The notes under the pieces were generated by a model. It saw only the letters and a program-made list of their open reading frames with translations. It was not told the origin of the DNA and ran no database searches. Positions 35,591 to 44,494 of a stretch of 64,000 nt of DNA are shown one piece after another. Position 1 is the stretch's first letter. Every line of letters begins with the position of its first letter. The position numbers were made by a program, and so were the translations under genes. Origin of the DNA: Bacteroidales bacterium (GTDB taxonomy: Bacteria; Bacteroidota; Bacteroidia; Bacteroidales; UBA932); the NCBI GenBank assembly GCA_017614795.1, contig JAGABD010000021.1:4719-68718 (forward strand), in the 5' to 3' direction.

Positions 35591-37045
35591 ATGGTCAAAT
35601 CTGACATCGGCCTCATCGGCCTCGCGGTTATGGGCGAAAACCTCGTGCTGAATATGGAAAGCAAGGGTTTCCGCGTAAGCGTTTTCAACCGCACGGTGGA
35701 AAAGGTGGACAAATTCATGGCGGGCCGCGGCGCCGGCAAGAACTTCTACGGAGCGCATTCGCTGGAGGATCTCGTGGGATCGCTCAAGGCACCCCGCAGG
35801 GTATTCCTGATGGTAAAGGCGGGACAGGCGGTGGACGACTTCATCGAGAAGCTCATCCCCCTGCTTGAACCAGGCGACATCATCATCGACGGCGGCAATT
35901 CGCATTTTCCCGACACCGCGCGCCGCACGGCCTATGTCGAGAGCAAGGGACTTCTCTACGTCGGCACCGGAGTTTCGGGCGGCGAGGAAGGCGCCCTCAA
36001 GGGCCCCTCTATGATGCCCGGAGGATCTCCCGCTGCCTGGCCCCACGTCAAACCCATCTTCCAGGGAATCTGCGCCAAGGTCGAAGGCGGAGCGCCCTGC
36101 TGCGACTGGGTGGGAGAAGGCGGCGCCGGCCATTTCGTGAAGATGGTGCACAACGGCATCGAGTACGGCGACATCCAGCTCATCTGCGAATGCTATCAGA
36201 TAATGAAGGATTACCTCGGAATGACCAACGAGGAGATGCACGAAACCTTCGCCGAGTGGAACAAGGGCGACCTCGACAGCTATCTCGTCGAAATAACCCG
36301 CGACATTCTCGCGAAGAAGGATGACGATGGAAAGTATGTGCTGGATTACATCCTCGACACGGCGGGCCAGAAGGGCACCGGCAAATGGACCGCAATCGCA
36401 GCCCTCGACCACGGAGTTCCCCTGACACTTATCGGCGAGTCGGTATTCGCGCGCTGCCTTTCCGCACAGAAGGAAGAGCGTGTTGCCGCCGCGAAGATCC
36501 TTGAAGGACCAAAGCCCGCTAAATACACCGGCGACCGCGCGGCATTCTTGAAGGATCTGCGCCGCGCCCTGTTCTCCGCCAAGGTGGTGTCGTACGCCCA
36601 GGGTTACGCCCTGATGCGCGCCGCCGCCAAGGAGTACGGCTGGAACCTCAACTACGGAGGAATCGCCCTGATGTGGAGGGGCGGGTGCATCATCCGCAGC
36701 GTTTTCCTCGGCAAGATCAAGGAAGCCTTCGACAAGAACCCCGGCATTGCCAACCTGCTTCTGGACAGCTACTTCCAGGGCAAGCTCGCAGAGGCGCAGA
36801 AGGGCTGGCGCAACGTGATTGCGAGCGCGGTGCTGAACGGCATCCCGGTGCCTTGCCTGAGCGCGGCCCTCGAGTATTACGACGGCTATCGCACCGAGCG
36901 TCTGCCCGCCAACCTGCTTCAGGCCCAGCGCGACTTCTTCGGCGCGCATACCTACGAGCGCACGGACAAGCCCCGCGGAGAATTTTTCCATACGAATTGG
37001 ACGGGCGAGGGAGGTGATACGGTAGCGGGCACGTATATAGCGTAG
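35591..37045 (+). CDS. gnd: 6-phosphogluconate dehydrogenase, decarboxylating
   Basis: A 484-residue enzyme of the oxidative pentose phosphate pathway producing ribulose 5-phosphate, CO2 and NADPH. The cofactor fold is IGLAVMGENLVLNMESKG with Asn-Arg-Thr (FNRT) after beta-2, consistent with NADP. The substrate site has GTGVSGGEEGALKGPSMMPG, HFVKMVHNGIEYGD with the catalytic Lys, and KGTGKWTAIAAL. GGIALMWRGGCIIRS and the C-terminal HTNWTG complete it. Follows pdxB by 19 bp. Could share function with the sugar-acid genes upstream. Confidence 0.97.
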   Translation: MVKSDIGLIGLAVMGENLVLNMESKGFRVSVFNRTVEKVDKFMAGRGAGKNFYGAHSLEDLVGSLKAPRRVFLMVKAGQAVDDFIEKLIPLLEPGDIIIDGGNSHFPDTARRTAYVESKGLLYVGTGVSGGEEGALKGPSMMPGGSPAAWPHVKPIFQGICAKVEGGAPCCDWVGEGGAGHFVKMVHNGIEYGDIQLICECYQIMKDYLGMTNEEMHETFAEWNKGDLDSYLVEITRDILAKKDDDGKYVLDYILDTAGQKGTGKWTAIAALDHGVPLTLIGESVFARCLSAQKEERVAAAKILEGPKPAKYTGDRAAFLKDLRRALFSAKVVSYAQGYALMRAAAKEYGWNLNYGGIALMWRGGCIIRSVFLGKIKEAFDKNPGIANLLLDSYFQGKLAEAQKGWRNVIASAVLNGIPVPCLSAALEYYDGYRTERLPANLLQAQRDFFGAHTYERTDKPRGEFFHTNWTGEGGDTVAGTYIA

Positions 37046-37056
37046 CTAAAAGTTCT

Positions 37057-37064
37057 TATATTTG
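37057..37064 (+). promoter_or_regulatory. -7 element of the MG2/plug protein gene
   Basis: TATATTTG is a perfect TAnnTTTG match, 6 nt before the ATG at 37071; predicted leaderless. Confidence 0.62.
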
Positions 37065-37070
37065 CGAGTG

Positions 37071-39461
37071 ATGAAACGATTGATCATAGCGTTGGCGATG
37101 CTTCTCCCGCTGGCTGCTTTCGGGCAGAAGGCGGAAGAGACCAGGCTGGACTCGCTGATGTTGAGGTACGGTACCTATTCGTCGTGGTGCACCCCCGAAA
37201 AGGTCTACCTGCACATCGACCGCACCTGCTACACGGCGGGAGAAAACATCTGGTTCAAAGCCTGGGTGCGCGACGCTTCCGATTATACCGTTCTGCCCCG
37301 CAGCCGCTTCGTCTACGCCGAAGTTCTCGACGAGAAGGGAGAGGCGGTGGTCCGCGTGAAAGTCAAGCGCGGCAAGGGCGGTTTCGACGGCTGCATAGAA
37401 CTACCTCCCAACCTGGAAACAGGCGACTACACGGTCCGCGGCTACACCCTCTGGCAACTCAACAACAGCCCCGAATATCTTTTCAACGAACAGGTGAGGA
37501 TAATCGGCGAGCAGGTTAAGAAGAGGAAGAAGGCCAAGACTCCTCCGCCCGACGTGAACATCAGCTTCTGGCCGGAGAGCGGAAGGTATTTTGCCGGACA
37601 CAGGTCCGTGATGGGAATAAAGGTCACCGACAAGCTCGGAATGAACGTCGACTTCCACGGCGCGCTGGTCGATGCAAGCGGCGAAACCATAATGCCGGTC
37701 ACCACGCGTCACGACGGAATGGGCGCTTTCGCATTTCTGCCGAGGCCTGGCGCAAGCTACAGCATCCTCGACGGCACCGGCAAGAAGCATCCCCTTCCCG
37801 CGCCAGCAACTGACGGCGCCTGCATCCAGCTGAGGATACACGCCGGCCGCTATTACATCGGCGCCCTTGGAGTGGGCGGCGGCACTGCGAGCCTTCTGGT
37901 TCGCGACAACACCGACCTCAGGCCTCTCGCCGAACTCAACCTCGACGGCAAGCAGGGCACGCTGATGGTGGACAAGAATGTCTTTCGCCCGGGAATCAAC
38001 CATCTGCTGATAGTGGACCGCGACGGAAGGATCCTGGCCGAAAGGCTCTTCTTCGTGCAGGACTCCAACAACCCCGAGTGCAAGCTCGAGACGAAGGCTT
38101 TCTCCCCGGAGGTGCGCGCCCTTACGACCTTCGGTCTTTCCCTTTCCGACGCCGAAGGCAAGGCCCTCGACGGCAACTGCTCGGTGTCGGTGGTGCGCGG
38201 CGTGCTCAAGGACTGGCAGCAGGCCGACGGCATCACTTCGTATTTCGGGCTCAGCAGCGAACTCAAAGGGAAAATCAACAAACCTTACTGGTATTTCGAC
38301 CCCGAAGTGCCCGAGATGGAACGCGCCGCGGCGCTGGACATCCTGATGATGATACAGGGCTGGCGCTATTACGATCTGGAGAAGATTCTCGACCTTAAGG
38401 CCGGCAAGTTCACCATACGTCACCTGAGGGAACAGATACAGGAAATCCGCGGACACATCTCGAGGATGTTTTCCAGGAAGATGCCCAAGAAATTCATGTT
38501 CACCTTCATGGTTCCCAAGTGGAACCACGTCACGGCGGTGAAGGTGGAACAGGGCAAGTCTTTCCTCATCGACAGCCTCGACTTCGAAGAAGGGACCGAA
38601 TTCCTCATCAACATCGGCCGTTCGCGACTCGGAGCTTCGTACCTTCCCAGGTGGAACGGCGACGTGGTGGCTCCTCCGTTCCTGTACCATCCTGCCCTTG
38701 GCTATGCCAAAGATGCCAGGATGTCGGCCCCTATGCTTGGCGACGTGGCTGCGGACGATACCCTGCAGGCAGCGGTGGTTACCGCCGATTACGGCATCGA
38801 CGACGTGCTGACCTTCGGAATCAACTACAGCTCGGACCTCAAGATGTACAAGGATATGACTCTCGTCGAATACCTCAGTATGAAGAAGGCGACATTTGTG
38901 TACGACGGCGAGAATATGTATAACCGCAATGTCCGAAACTTGTCGGGCTTCGGCGGTTCCGACACCGGTGAGGAGGGCGAAACCGGCACCTTGTCGTTCG
39001 ACCAGGACGAGTCCGGCAAGGTGGCGCTGATTGTGGATGAAGACGAGCAGCAGTGGTGGGGCTTCGATATGGTGAGGCTTTCGGATATCCGCGCCATAAG
39101 CGTTTCCACGCAACCGGATCCGGCTCGCGGAGGCGAAGGCGGCGTGGTTGCCATCAGCCTCAAGCCCGGCGGAGCGCGCAGGAGCTCGGAACGCAATCCT
39201 TCGCTGTTGTATTTCGTGCCGCTCGGCTACCAGGTGCCGCGCTACTTCACTTCGCCCCGCTACGACAAGGGCGAGTCGGAGTCGTTCGACAAGCGCAATA
39301 CGCTCTGGTGGTCGCCCGACGTCAAAATCAGCCAGGGTCGCGCGGAGTTCTCCTTCTGCAACAACGACCTGAAGGATTATCCCTACATCGTCCGCATCGA
39401 GGGCCTCAGCGCCGAAGGAAAGCCCTTCTCGCTGCACAAGCTCGTATCTCCGGCGAAGTAA
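37071..39461 (+). CDS. Secreted protein with an MG2-like N-terminus and a TonB plug-like C-terminus, no barrel
   Basis: A 796-residue protein with the signal MKRLIIALAMLLPLAAFG. Residues 35-125 carry the phrase EKVYLHIDRTCYTAGENIWF, typical of alpha-2-macroglobulin MG2-like domains in Bacteroidetes. Ig-like beta domains follow. Around residues 600-710 is a plug-like segment: MTLVEYLSMKKATF, VALIVDEDEQQWWG, DIRAISVSTQ and GGVVAISLKPGG follow the order of TonB-receptor plug domains, but no 22-strand barrel follows. Such proteins are widespread and uncharacterised. A surface or periplasmic role near TonB systems is only a guess. Start chosen at the ATG; a TTG three codons earlier is inside the -7 element. 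Confidence 0.75.
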   Translation: MKRLIIALAMLLPLAAFGQKAEETRLDSLMLRYGTYSSWCTPEKVYLHIDRTCYTAGENIWFKAWVRDASDYTVLPRSRFVYAEVLDEKGEAVVRVKVKRGKGGFDGCIELPPNLETGDYTVRGYTLWQLNNSPEYLFNEQVRIIGEQVKKRKKAKTPPPDVNISFWPESGRYFAGHRSVMGIKVTDKLGMNVDFHGALVDASGETIMPVTTRHDGMGAFAFLPRPGASYSILDGTGKKHPLPAPATDGACIQLRIHAGRYYIGALGVGGGTASLLVRDNTDLRPLAELNLDGKQGTLMVDKNVFRPGINHLLIVDRDGRILAERLFFVQDSNNPECKLETKAFSPEVRALTTFGLSLSDAEGKALDGNCSVSVVRGVLKDWQQADGITSYFGLSSELKGKINKPYWYFDPEVPEMERAAALDILMMIQGWRYYDLEKILDLKAGKFTIRHLREQIQEIRGHISRMFSRKMPKKFMFTFMVPKWNHVTAVKVEQGKSFLIDSLDFEEGTEFLINIGRSRLGASYLPRWNGDVVAPPFLYHPALGYAKDARMSAPMLGDVAADDTLQAAVVTADYGIDDVLTFGINYSSDLKMYKDMTLVEYLSMKKATFVYDGENMYNRNVRNLSGFGGSDTGEEGETGTLSFDQDESGKVALIVDEDEQQWWGFDMVRLSDIRAISVSTQPDPARGGEGGVVAISLKPGGARRSSERNPSLLYFVPLGYQVPRYFTSPRYDKGESESFDKRNTLWWSPDVKISQGRAEFSFCNNDLKDYPYIVRIEGLSAEGKPFSLHKLVSPAK

Positions 39462-39965
39462 TTATTTTCTGAAACGCAATGCGATGCCGGCCGAAAGGAT
39501 CACGGCAACAAAGAGTTGTATCCACAGCGCCGTGGACACCAGTTCCGTACCCGGCAGCCCCGCAGCAAGCACCAGTGCCTTGAGGCCGTAATAGAAAGCT
39601 TTGCTTAGCAGAATCGAAAGGAACGCTGCGCCTCCGCAGGCCAATGCGCTCTTGCGTTTGATGGCGCGTGCGAATGCCGCGAAGAGAGCCACGTTCACCG
39701 CGAGTTCCGCCGCTATGATGAGACATTTGGGATAGACAGGATGTCCGCTCAGTGCGAAGGAAACCAGGGGCAGCGCCAGCGCCAGGGCGAGGGAGTTCTT
39801 CCAGTTTCGGGTTGCGATGAGGGCTCCCAGCACCGCCAGTCGCATAGGGTCGGCCAGATAGAAGGGAACCGAGGTGAGATGCGAGAGCGCGGGCAAAGCG
39901 AACACGAGCGCCAGCGCGACGGCATCGGTCAGCGTAAGCAGAGCGGCGTTTTTTGCGGTAGTCAT
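39462..39965 (-). CDS. Small integral membrane protein, ECF-transporter S-component-like
   Basis: A 167-residue protein with about 5 or 6 transmembrane helices. The ATG at 39965 is preferred to an upstream ATG at 40004 because a TACTTTTG -7 element lies between them, 8 nt before 39965. ATRNWKNSLALALALPLVSF and SGHPVYPKCLIIAAELAVN recall the S components of energy-coupling factor vitamin transporters (Pro-rich loop with a following Glu helix). No EcfT or EcfA genes are nearby, which is normal for group II S components. The ligand is unknown. The stop abuts the end of the convergent MG2/plug gene. Confidence 0.62.
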   Translation of the reverse strand: MTTAKNAALLTLTDAVALALVFALPALSHLTSVPFYLADPMRLAVLGALIATRNWKNSLALALALPLVSFALSGHPVYPKCLIIAAELAVNVALFAAFARAIKRKSALACGGAAFLSILLSKAFYYGLKALVLAAGLPGTELVSTALWIQLFVAVILSAGIALRFRK

Positions 39966-39973
39966 AGCGACAG

Positions 39974-39981
39974 CAAAAGTA
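39974..39981 (-). promoter_or_regulatory. -7 element of the ECF S-like gene
   Basis: TACTTTTG on the minus strand matches TAnnTTTG and lies 8 nt before the ATG at 39965. Confidence 0.55.
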
Positions 39982-40017
39982 TCAAATAACATTGATTTTC
40001 CCAAACATAAAAAACAC

Positions 40018-40025
40018 TATATTTG
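40018..40025 (+). promoter_or_regulatory. -7 element of murB
   Basis: TATATTTG is a perfect TAnnTTTG match with only 4 nt (TAGT) before the murB GTG start. Confidence 0.62.
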
Positions 40026-40029
40026 TAGT

Positions 40030-41043
40030 GTGATAAGAATCGAGAACTACGACTTGAAGGCGCACAACACTTTCGGAATGAAGGTGAAGTGCGCTTTGTA
40101 TATCGAATACTCGAGCATAGAGGAGCTCCAGAACCTGGACTATGCCTCGCTGCCCCAGCCGGTGCTGCATATCGGCGGCGGAAGCAACCTTCTCTTCACG
40201 GGAGATTTCCCGGGCACGGTGCTTCACTCGGGAGTGAAATACCTCAAGTATGTGGACATGGGCCTCGACGAGGTGCTGATGACCGTGGGTTCGGGTGTGG
40301 TTTTCGACGATTTCGTGGCGGAGACCTGCAAGAACGGCCTGTGGGGCGCAGAGAACCTTTCTCTGATCCCGGGCGAGGTCGGAGCTTCTGCGGTCCAGAA
40401 CATCGGCGCTTACGGCGTCGAGGTGAAGGATATCATCGCAGGAGTGGTTTGCCTCGACACCAAAGACTGGAGCAAGACCATATTCAAAACCCACGAACTG
40501 GGCTACGGCTACCGCGACTCGATGTTCAAGCACAACAAGGGCCGTTACATAGTCACCAGCGTGCTCTTCCGCCTTACCCGCAAGTACAGCCCCAAGCTGG
40601 AATACGGCAACATCAAGGCGGCCCTCGAAGGGGCCGATCTCGACGCCCTGACGCCCCAGCAGCTGCGCGACGCCATCATCCGCATCCGCCGCGAGAAACT
40701 GCCCGATCCGGCTGAAACGGGGAGCGCAGGAAGCTTCTTCAAGAACCCCGTGATGCCGCGGGCGCAGTACGAGGCCATCGCCAAGGCTGAAGGGGTGGAA
40801 CCGCCCCATTACGACCTGCCGGACGGAGAGGTGAAAGTGCCTGCCGCGTGGATGATCGACCGCCTCGGGTTCCGAGGCGCCGAGAGGGGCGGGGCGAAAG
40901 TGTACGAAAAGCAGCCTCTGGTTATCGTCAACAACAGCGGAGATGCGGCGCCGGCCGATATCATCTCCCTTGAAAATGAAATTATCGAAGGGGTAAAGGA
41001 GCGCTTCGGCGTAACTCTCAGCCCTGAGGTCGAACATATCTGA
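40030..41043 (+). CDS. murB: UDP-N-acetylenolpyruvoylglucosamine reductase
   Basis: A 337-residue type I MurB, the FAD enzyme that reduces enolpyruvyl-UDP-GlcNAc to UDP-MurNAc with NADPH. The start is the GTG at 40030, giving VIRIENYDLKAHNTFGMKV; NTFG is the FAD-domain start, and longer frames reach into the promoter. LHIGGGSNLLFTGDFPG binds FAD, SLIPGEVGASAVQNIGAYG contains the flavin and substrate contacts, GYGYRDSMFK and GSAGSFFKNP (catalytic Ser) are intact, and the catalytic Glu is near the C-terminus. Followed after 2 nt by murA. Confidence 0.96.
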   Translation: MIRIENYDLKAHNTFGMKVKCALYIEYSSIEELQNLDYASLPQPVLHIGGGSNLLFTGDFPGTVLHSGVKYLKYVDMGLDEVLMTVGSGVVFDDFVAETCKNGLWGAENLSLIPGEVGASAVQNIGAYGVEVKDIIAGVVCLDTKDWSKTIFKTHELGYGYRDSMFKHNKGRYIVTSVLFRLTRKYSPKLEYGNIKAALEGADLDALTPQQLRDAIIRIRREKLPDPAETGSAGSFFKNPVMPRAQYEAIAKAEGVEPPHYDLPDGEVKVPAAWMIDRLGFRGAERGGAKVYEKQPLVIVNNSGDAAPADIISLENEIIEGVKERFGVTLSPEVEHI

Positions 41044-41045
41044 TT

Positions 41046-42353
41046 ATGGGAACATTCATCATAGAAGGAGGCCATTCCCTCCACGGAAGCATCACCCCGC
41101 AGGGGGCTAAAAACGAAGCGCTGCAGATTCTCAGCGCGGTGCTGCTGACCGACAAGGAAGTGCGCGTCAGCAACGTGCCTGAAATCCTCGACATCCGCAA
41201 CCTCATCGCCCTTCTCGAAGGGATGGGAGTGAAGGTGACGCGCCACGCGAAGGGGGAATACACCTTCAAGGCGGACGCCATCGACCTGGATTACGTCAAG
41301 AGCGCCGAGTTCGTGAGCCGTTGCGCCTCGCTGCGCGGTTCGGTTATGATCACGGGACCGCTGCTTGCGCGTTTCCACGAGGCTTTCTTCCCGAAACCCG
41401 GCGGAGACAAGATTGGACGCCGCCGCGTCGACACCCATATCGAGGGCTTCGTGAACCTGGGCGCCGTGTATGAGTACGACAAGGACGTGCGCGCCTACCA
41501 TCTCACCGCCCCCAAGGGCCTGAAAGGCTGCTATATGCTGCTGGACGAGGCCTCCGTCACAGGTACCGCCAACATCGTGATGGCCGCTTCCCTCGCGGAA
41601 GGCGACACCACCATCTACAACGCCGCCTGCGAACCTTACCTGCAGCAGCTCTGTACCCTTCTCAACGCGATGGGCGCGAACATCGAGGGCATCGGCAGCA
41701 ACCTGCTCACCATTCACGGCGTGAACAGGCTCCACGGCGCTAACCACAAGATTCTGCCCGATATGATCGAGGTGGGTTCCTTCATCGGCCTGGCGGCGAT
41801 AACCCAAAGCGAACTCACCATAAAGAACGTCTCCTACGCCAACCTCGGCATCATCCCCGAGGCCTTCAAGCGCCTTGGCGTGAAGCTCGAGCAGAGGGGC
41901 GACGACATATTCGTTCCCAAGCAGGAAAGCTACGAGATAGAGTCCTTCATCGACGGTTCCATAATGACCATCGCGGACGCCCCCTGGCCGGGCCTCACTC
42001 CCGACCTTCTGAGCGTCATCCTCGTGGTCGCGACCCAGTGCAAGGGCAGCGTGCTCATCCACCAGAAGATGTTCGAGAGCCGCCTGTTCTTCGTCGACAA
42101 ACTGATTGATATGGGCGCGCAGATAATTCTCTGCGACCCTCACCGCGCGGTCGTCATCGGCCACGACCACAAGTTCCAGCTTCGCGCGAACCGTATGACC
42201 AGCCCCGATATCCGCGCGGGTATCGCGATGCTGCTGGCCGCTATGAGCGCCAAGGGCACTTCCGAAATCGACAACATCGAGCAGATAGACCGCGGTTACG
42301 AGGATATCGACGGCCGCCTCCGCGCCCTCGGTGCCGTGATCAGTCGCAAGTAG
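41046..42353 (+). CDS. murA: UDP-N-acetylglucosamine 1-carboxyvinyltransferase with Asp in place of the fosfomycin-target Cys
   Basis: A 435-residue MurA, catalysing the first committed step of peptidoglycan synthesis (enolpyruvyl transfer from PEP to UDP-GlcNAc). GSITPQGAKNEALQIL binds UDP-GlcNAc (Lys22, Asn23). The active-site loop reads FFPKPGGDKIGRRRVDTH, so the residue that is Cys115 in E. coli is Asp121 here. Mycobacterium and Chlamydia MurA carry the same Cys-to-Asp change and are intrinsically resistant to fosfomycin. The C-terminal LRANRMTSPDIRAG region is normal. Shares one base with the next gene. Confidence 0.97.
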   Translation: MGTFIIEGGHSLHGSITPQGAKNEALQILSAVLLTDKEVRVSNVPEILDIRNLIALLEGMGVKVTRHAKGEYTFKADAIDLDYVKSAEFVSRCASLRGSVMITGPLLARFHEAFFPKPGGDKIGRRRVDTHIEGFVNLGAVYEYDKDVRAYHLTAPKGLKGCYMLLDEASVTGTANIVMAASLAEGDTTIYNAACEPYLQQLCTLLNAMGANIEGIGSNLLTIHGVNRLHGANHKILPDMIEVGSFIGLAAITQSELTIKNVSYANLGIIPEAFKRLGVKLEQRGDDIFVPKQESYEIESFIDGSIMTIADAPWPGLTPDLLSVILVVATQCKGSVLIHQKMFESRLFFVDKLIDMGAQIILCDPHRAVVIGHDHKFQLRANRMTSPDIRAGIAMLLAAMSAKGTSEIDNIEQIDRGYEDIDGRLRALGAVISRK

Positions 42354-43486
42354 TGAAATACGACGGCAAATACTCTTCCGACGTGGCGAACTTTCTGCGT
42401 TCGCCCGTGAGGGAGATATTCCGCAGGGTGGACCTTAACGCCATCTGTTCTTTCGCCGGCGGTTACCCCGATGCGGCCACTTTCCCTTTGGAGGAAATGC
42501 CCGCGCTTGCCGCCCGTGTGGTGGAGAAGTATGGTTCCAAGGCCCTCCAGTACGGCGCCACGCAGGGGGTGCCGGAGTTGAGGCAGGCTCTGGGCGACCG
42601 TCATGGCGTTCCGGTGTCGAACATCCAGATTACAACCTCCTCCCAGCAGGGCATCGACGTGAGCTCGCGCATACTGCTCGATCCCGGCGATGCGGTCCTG
42701 GCGTTCAGCCCCGTGTACCTCGGTGTGTTGCAGTCTTTCCGCTCCTATCGCGCGGAAGTCGTCGACCTGGCGCAGGCCCTCGAATCGGACGCCCCCGTGC
42801 CGAAGGCCAAGTTCATCTACCTGATTCCCGATTTCAACAACCCTTCGGGCGAAACGCTGACGCTGGAGCAGAGAAGAAAGATAGTGGAATACGCGCGCGG
42901 GCACGAACTTCTGATAGTCGAGGACAGTCCTTACCGCGAACTCCGTTACAGCGGCGAACCTCTGCCCACGATATATTCGATGGCTCCCGAAAGGACTCTG
43001 CACCTCGGGTCGTTCTCCAAGATATTCGCCCCCGGATTCCGCCTCGGCTGGATCTTCGGGCCTGAAGACATTCTCGACAAAATATATGTCTGCAAACAGG
43101 CGCTGGACCTCTGCCCGCCCGTTTTCGACCAGTATCTCGCGACGGAGTTCCTGACAGGCGGAGCTCTCGACGCCAACCTCGCGAAGAGCAGGGAACTCTA
43201 TCGCGCGAAACGCGACAAGATGCTCGCGCTGCTGGACAAATATATGCCTGCCGGTGTTTCCTGGACCAAGCCCGAAGGAGGTCTTTTCCTCTGGGCGACC
43301 CTGCCGGAAAGCATCGACACCGTGGCCCTCTACGACCGGGCCCTGGCATCCGGCGTCGCCTACGTAGCTGGTTCTTTCTTCTACCCCGACGGCAGCCACC
43401 GAAATACGATGCGCCTCAACTTCTCCTTCCTCGACGCTTCCCGCATGGAAGAAGGAGTAAAGCTTCTCGCCGCCTTACTGCAATAA
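42353..43486 (+). CDS. PLP-dependent aminotransferase, fold type I (class I/II)
   Basis: A 377-residue enzyme starting with GTG at 42353, the G shared with the murA stop. The PLP Lys is in LGSFSKIFAPGFRLGW. Other fixed points are ITTSSQQGIDVSSR, IYLIPDFNNPSGETL and VEDSPYRELRY. The nearest well-known types are the 2-aminoadipate (LysN-like) and MocR-type aminotransferases. Because it sits between murA and the dap genes it may be the missing N-succinyl-LL-DAP aminotransferase (DapC step) of the succinylase route that DapD implies, but sequence alone does not show the substrate. Confidence 0.85.
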   Translation: MKYDGKYSSDVANFLRSPVREIFRRVDLNAICSFAGGYPDAATFPLEEMPALAARVVEKYGSKALQYGATQGVPELRQALGDRHGVPVSNIQITTSSQQGIDVSSRILLDPGDAVLAFSPVYLGVLQSFRSYRAEVVDLAQALESDAPVPKAKFIYLIPDFNNPSGETLTLEQRRKIVEYARGHELLIVEDSPYRELRYSGEPLPTIYSMAPERTLHLGSFSKIFAPGFRLGWIFGPEDILDKIYVCKQALDLCPPVFDQYLATEFLTGGALDANLAKSRELYRAKRDKMLALLDKYMPAGVSWTKPEGGLFLWATLPESIDTVALYDRALASGVAYVAGSFFYPDGSHRNTMRLNFSFLDASRMEEGVKLLAALLQ

Positions 43487-43522
43487 ATTGTCATTATTTT
43501 AATTATTTGACGATTTATTTAT

Positions 43523-43530
43523 TATCTTTG
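43523..43530 (+). promoter_or_regulatory. -7 element of the toxin-antitoxin operon
   Basis: TATCTTTG, perfect TAnnTTTG match, 4 nt (TGCC) before the ATG at 43535; predicted leaderless. Confidence 0.62.
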
Positions 43531-43534
43531 TGCC

Positions 43535-44494
43535 ATGAAAGGGTTCAAAGATACTGTTCTGACGCTGCTTGATGCCCGGGGAGAAACTTCTGCCAAGGAA
43601 ATCCGGGAACTGTTTCCGGAACAGCCTGTACAAACAGTCTTTTCGTGCATTCGTGCGCTTGAAAGGGCTGGTCTTGTATTCCAAAGCGGTCGCGGGAAGT
43701 ACCGTATAGGAACAAAACCTGAATATAAGGTTGAAATCAGTCCGAGGATGAAAGAACTCAATGCTTTTCTGGTCTCCGAATGCATAGGAGTCGACAATTG
43801 CATTTCGGATATCGGTCAAGGGAATATTATGGTGGAAACAGGCAGGCGCGAGGCTGAACGGGTCCTGGTTTCTCTGCGAGCCGCATTTTCAAATGTGTAT
43901 ACGTTCAGGGAGGCGGTGTCTATCCGACAGGCCCTCAAGGATGCCATCATTGTAAAAACTCTGATTACGGATTCTCCAGTTCTTACCTATGACGGCACGG
44001 TAGTTCCTTCTCTGGAAAAGAAGCTGGTCGATCTGGTCGTGGACCGGGACTTCTTTCACCTTGACGATATCACTATTCACAAAGAATTCCAACGTGCCTT
44101 TGAGGTGTATCCGATAAACAAAGACAGAATCCTCAGGTATGCAGGCAGGCGAAATGTGCGTCCAAGGGTGCTCGATGAAATCGAGAAGATAAACAGATAC
44201 CGCGTCGATATCATATCGACAATTCAGCGCACTCTCGCCAAGCAGCCTGTTGTCCGCGCTTGGCTGTTCGGTTCCTGGTCCCGTATGGAGGAGCGTTCGG
44301 ACAGCGACATTGATCTGTTGGTGGACTTCGACAAAGAAGCTCACGTAAGCCTGCTTGACCATGCCGGTTTTATGCTGAATCTTGAAGAGGCCCTCAATAA
44401 ATCCGTTGATTATGTGACAAGAGGTTCCCTGTTGCCATTCGCCGAAAGGGCAGCTAACAAAGATAAATACTTGATATATGAGAGAAGCGCTTAA
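43535..44494 (+). CDS. AbiEi-like (DUF6577-type) winged-helix protein fused to an MNT nucleotidyltransferase antitoxin
   Basis: A 319-residue fusion. Residues 1-60 are a winged helix (ETSAKEIRELFPEQPVQTV, then YRIGT wing). Residues 65-215 resemble the C-terminal domain of AbiEi/DUF6577 proteins (REAVSIRQALKDAIIVKTLI, SLEKKLVDLVVD). Residues 235-319 are a minimal nucleotidyltransferase with GS-X10-DXD: Gly246-Ser247, Asp258 and Asp260 (LFGSWSRMEERSDSDIDLLV). The partner gene overlaps by 17 bp and is a HepT toxin. Family knowledge: MNT antitoxins AMPylate the HepT Tyr, while AbiEi antitoxins repress their own promoter and neutralise AbiEii nucleotidyltransferases. Here both kinds of domain are in one chain. 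The pair is visibly more AT-rich than its neighbours. Confidence 0.85.
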   Translation: MKGFKDTVLTLLDARGETSAKEIRELFPEQPVQTVFSCIRALERAGLVFQSGRGKYRIGTKPEYKVEISPRMKELNAFLVSECIGVDNCISDIGQGNIMVETGRREAERVLVSLRAAFSNVYTFREAVSIRQALKDAIIVKTLITDSPVLTYDGTVVPSLEKKLVDLVVDRDFFHLDDITIHKEFQRAFEVYPINKDRILRYAGRRNVRPRVLDEIEKINRYRVDIISTIQRTLAKQPVVRAWLFGSWSRMEERSDSDIDLLVDFDKEAHVSLLDHAGFMLNLEEALNKSVDYVTRGSLLPFAERAANKDKYLIYERSA

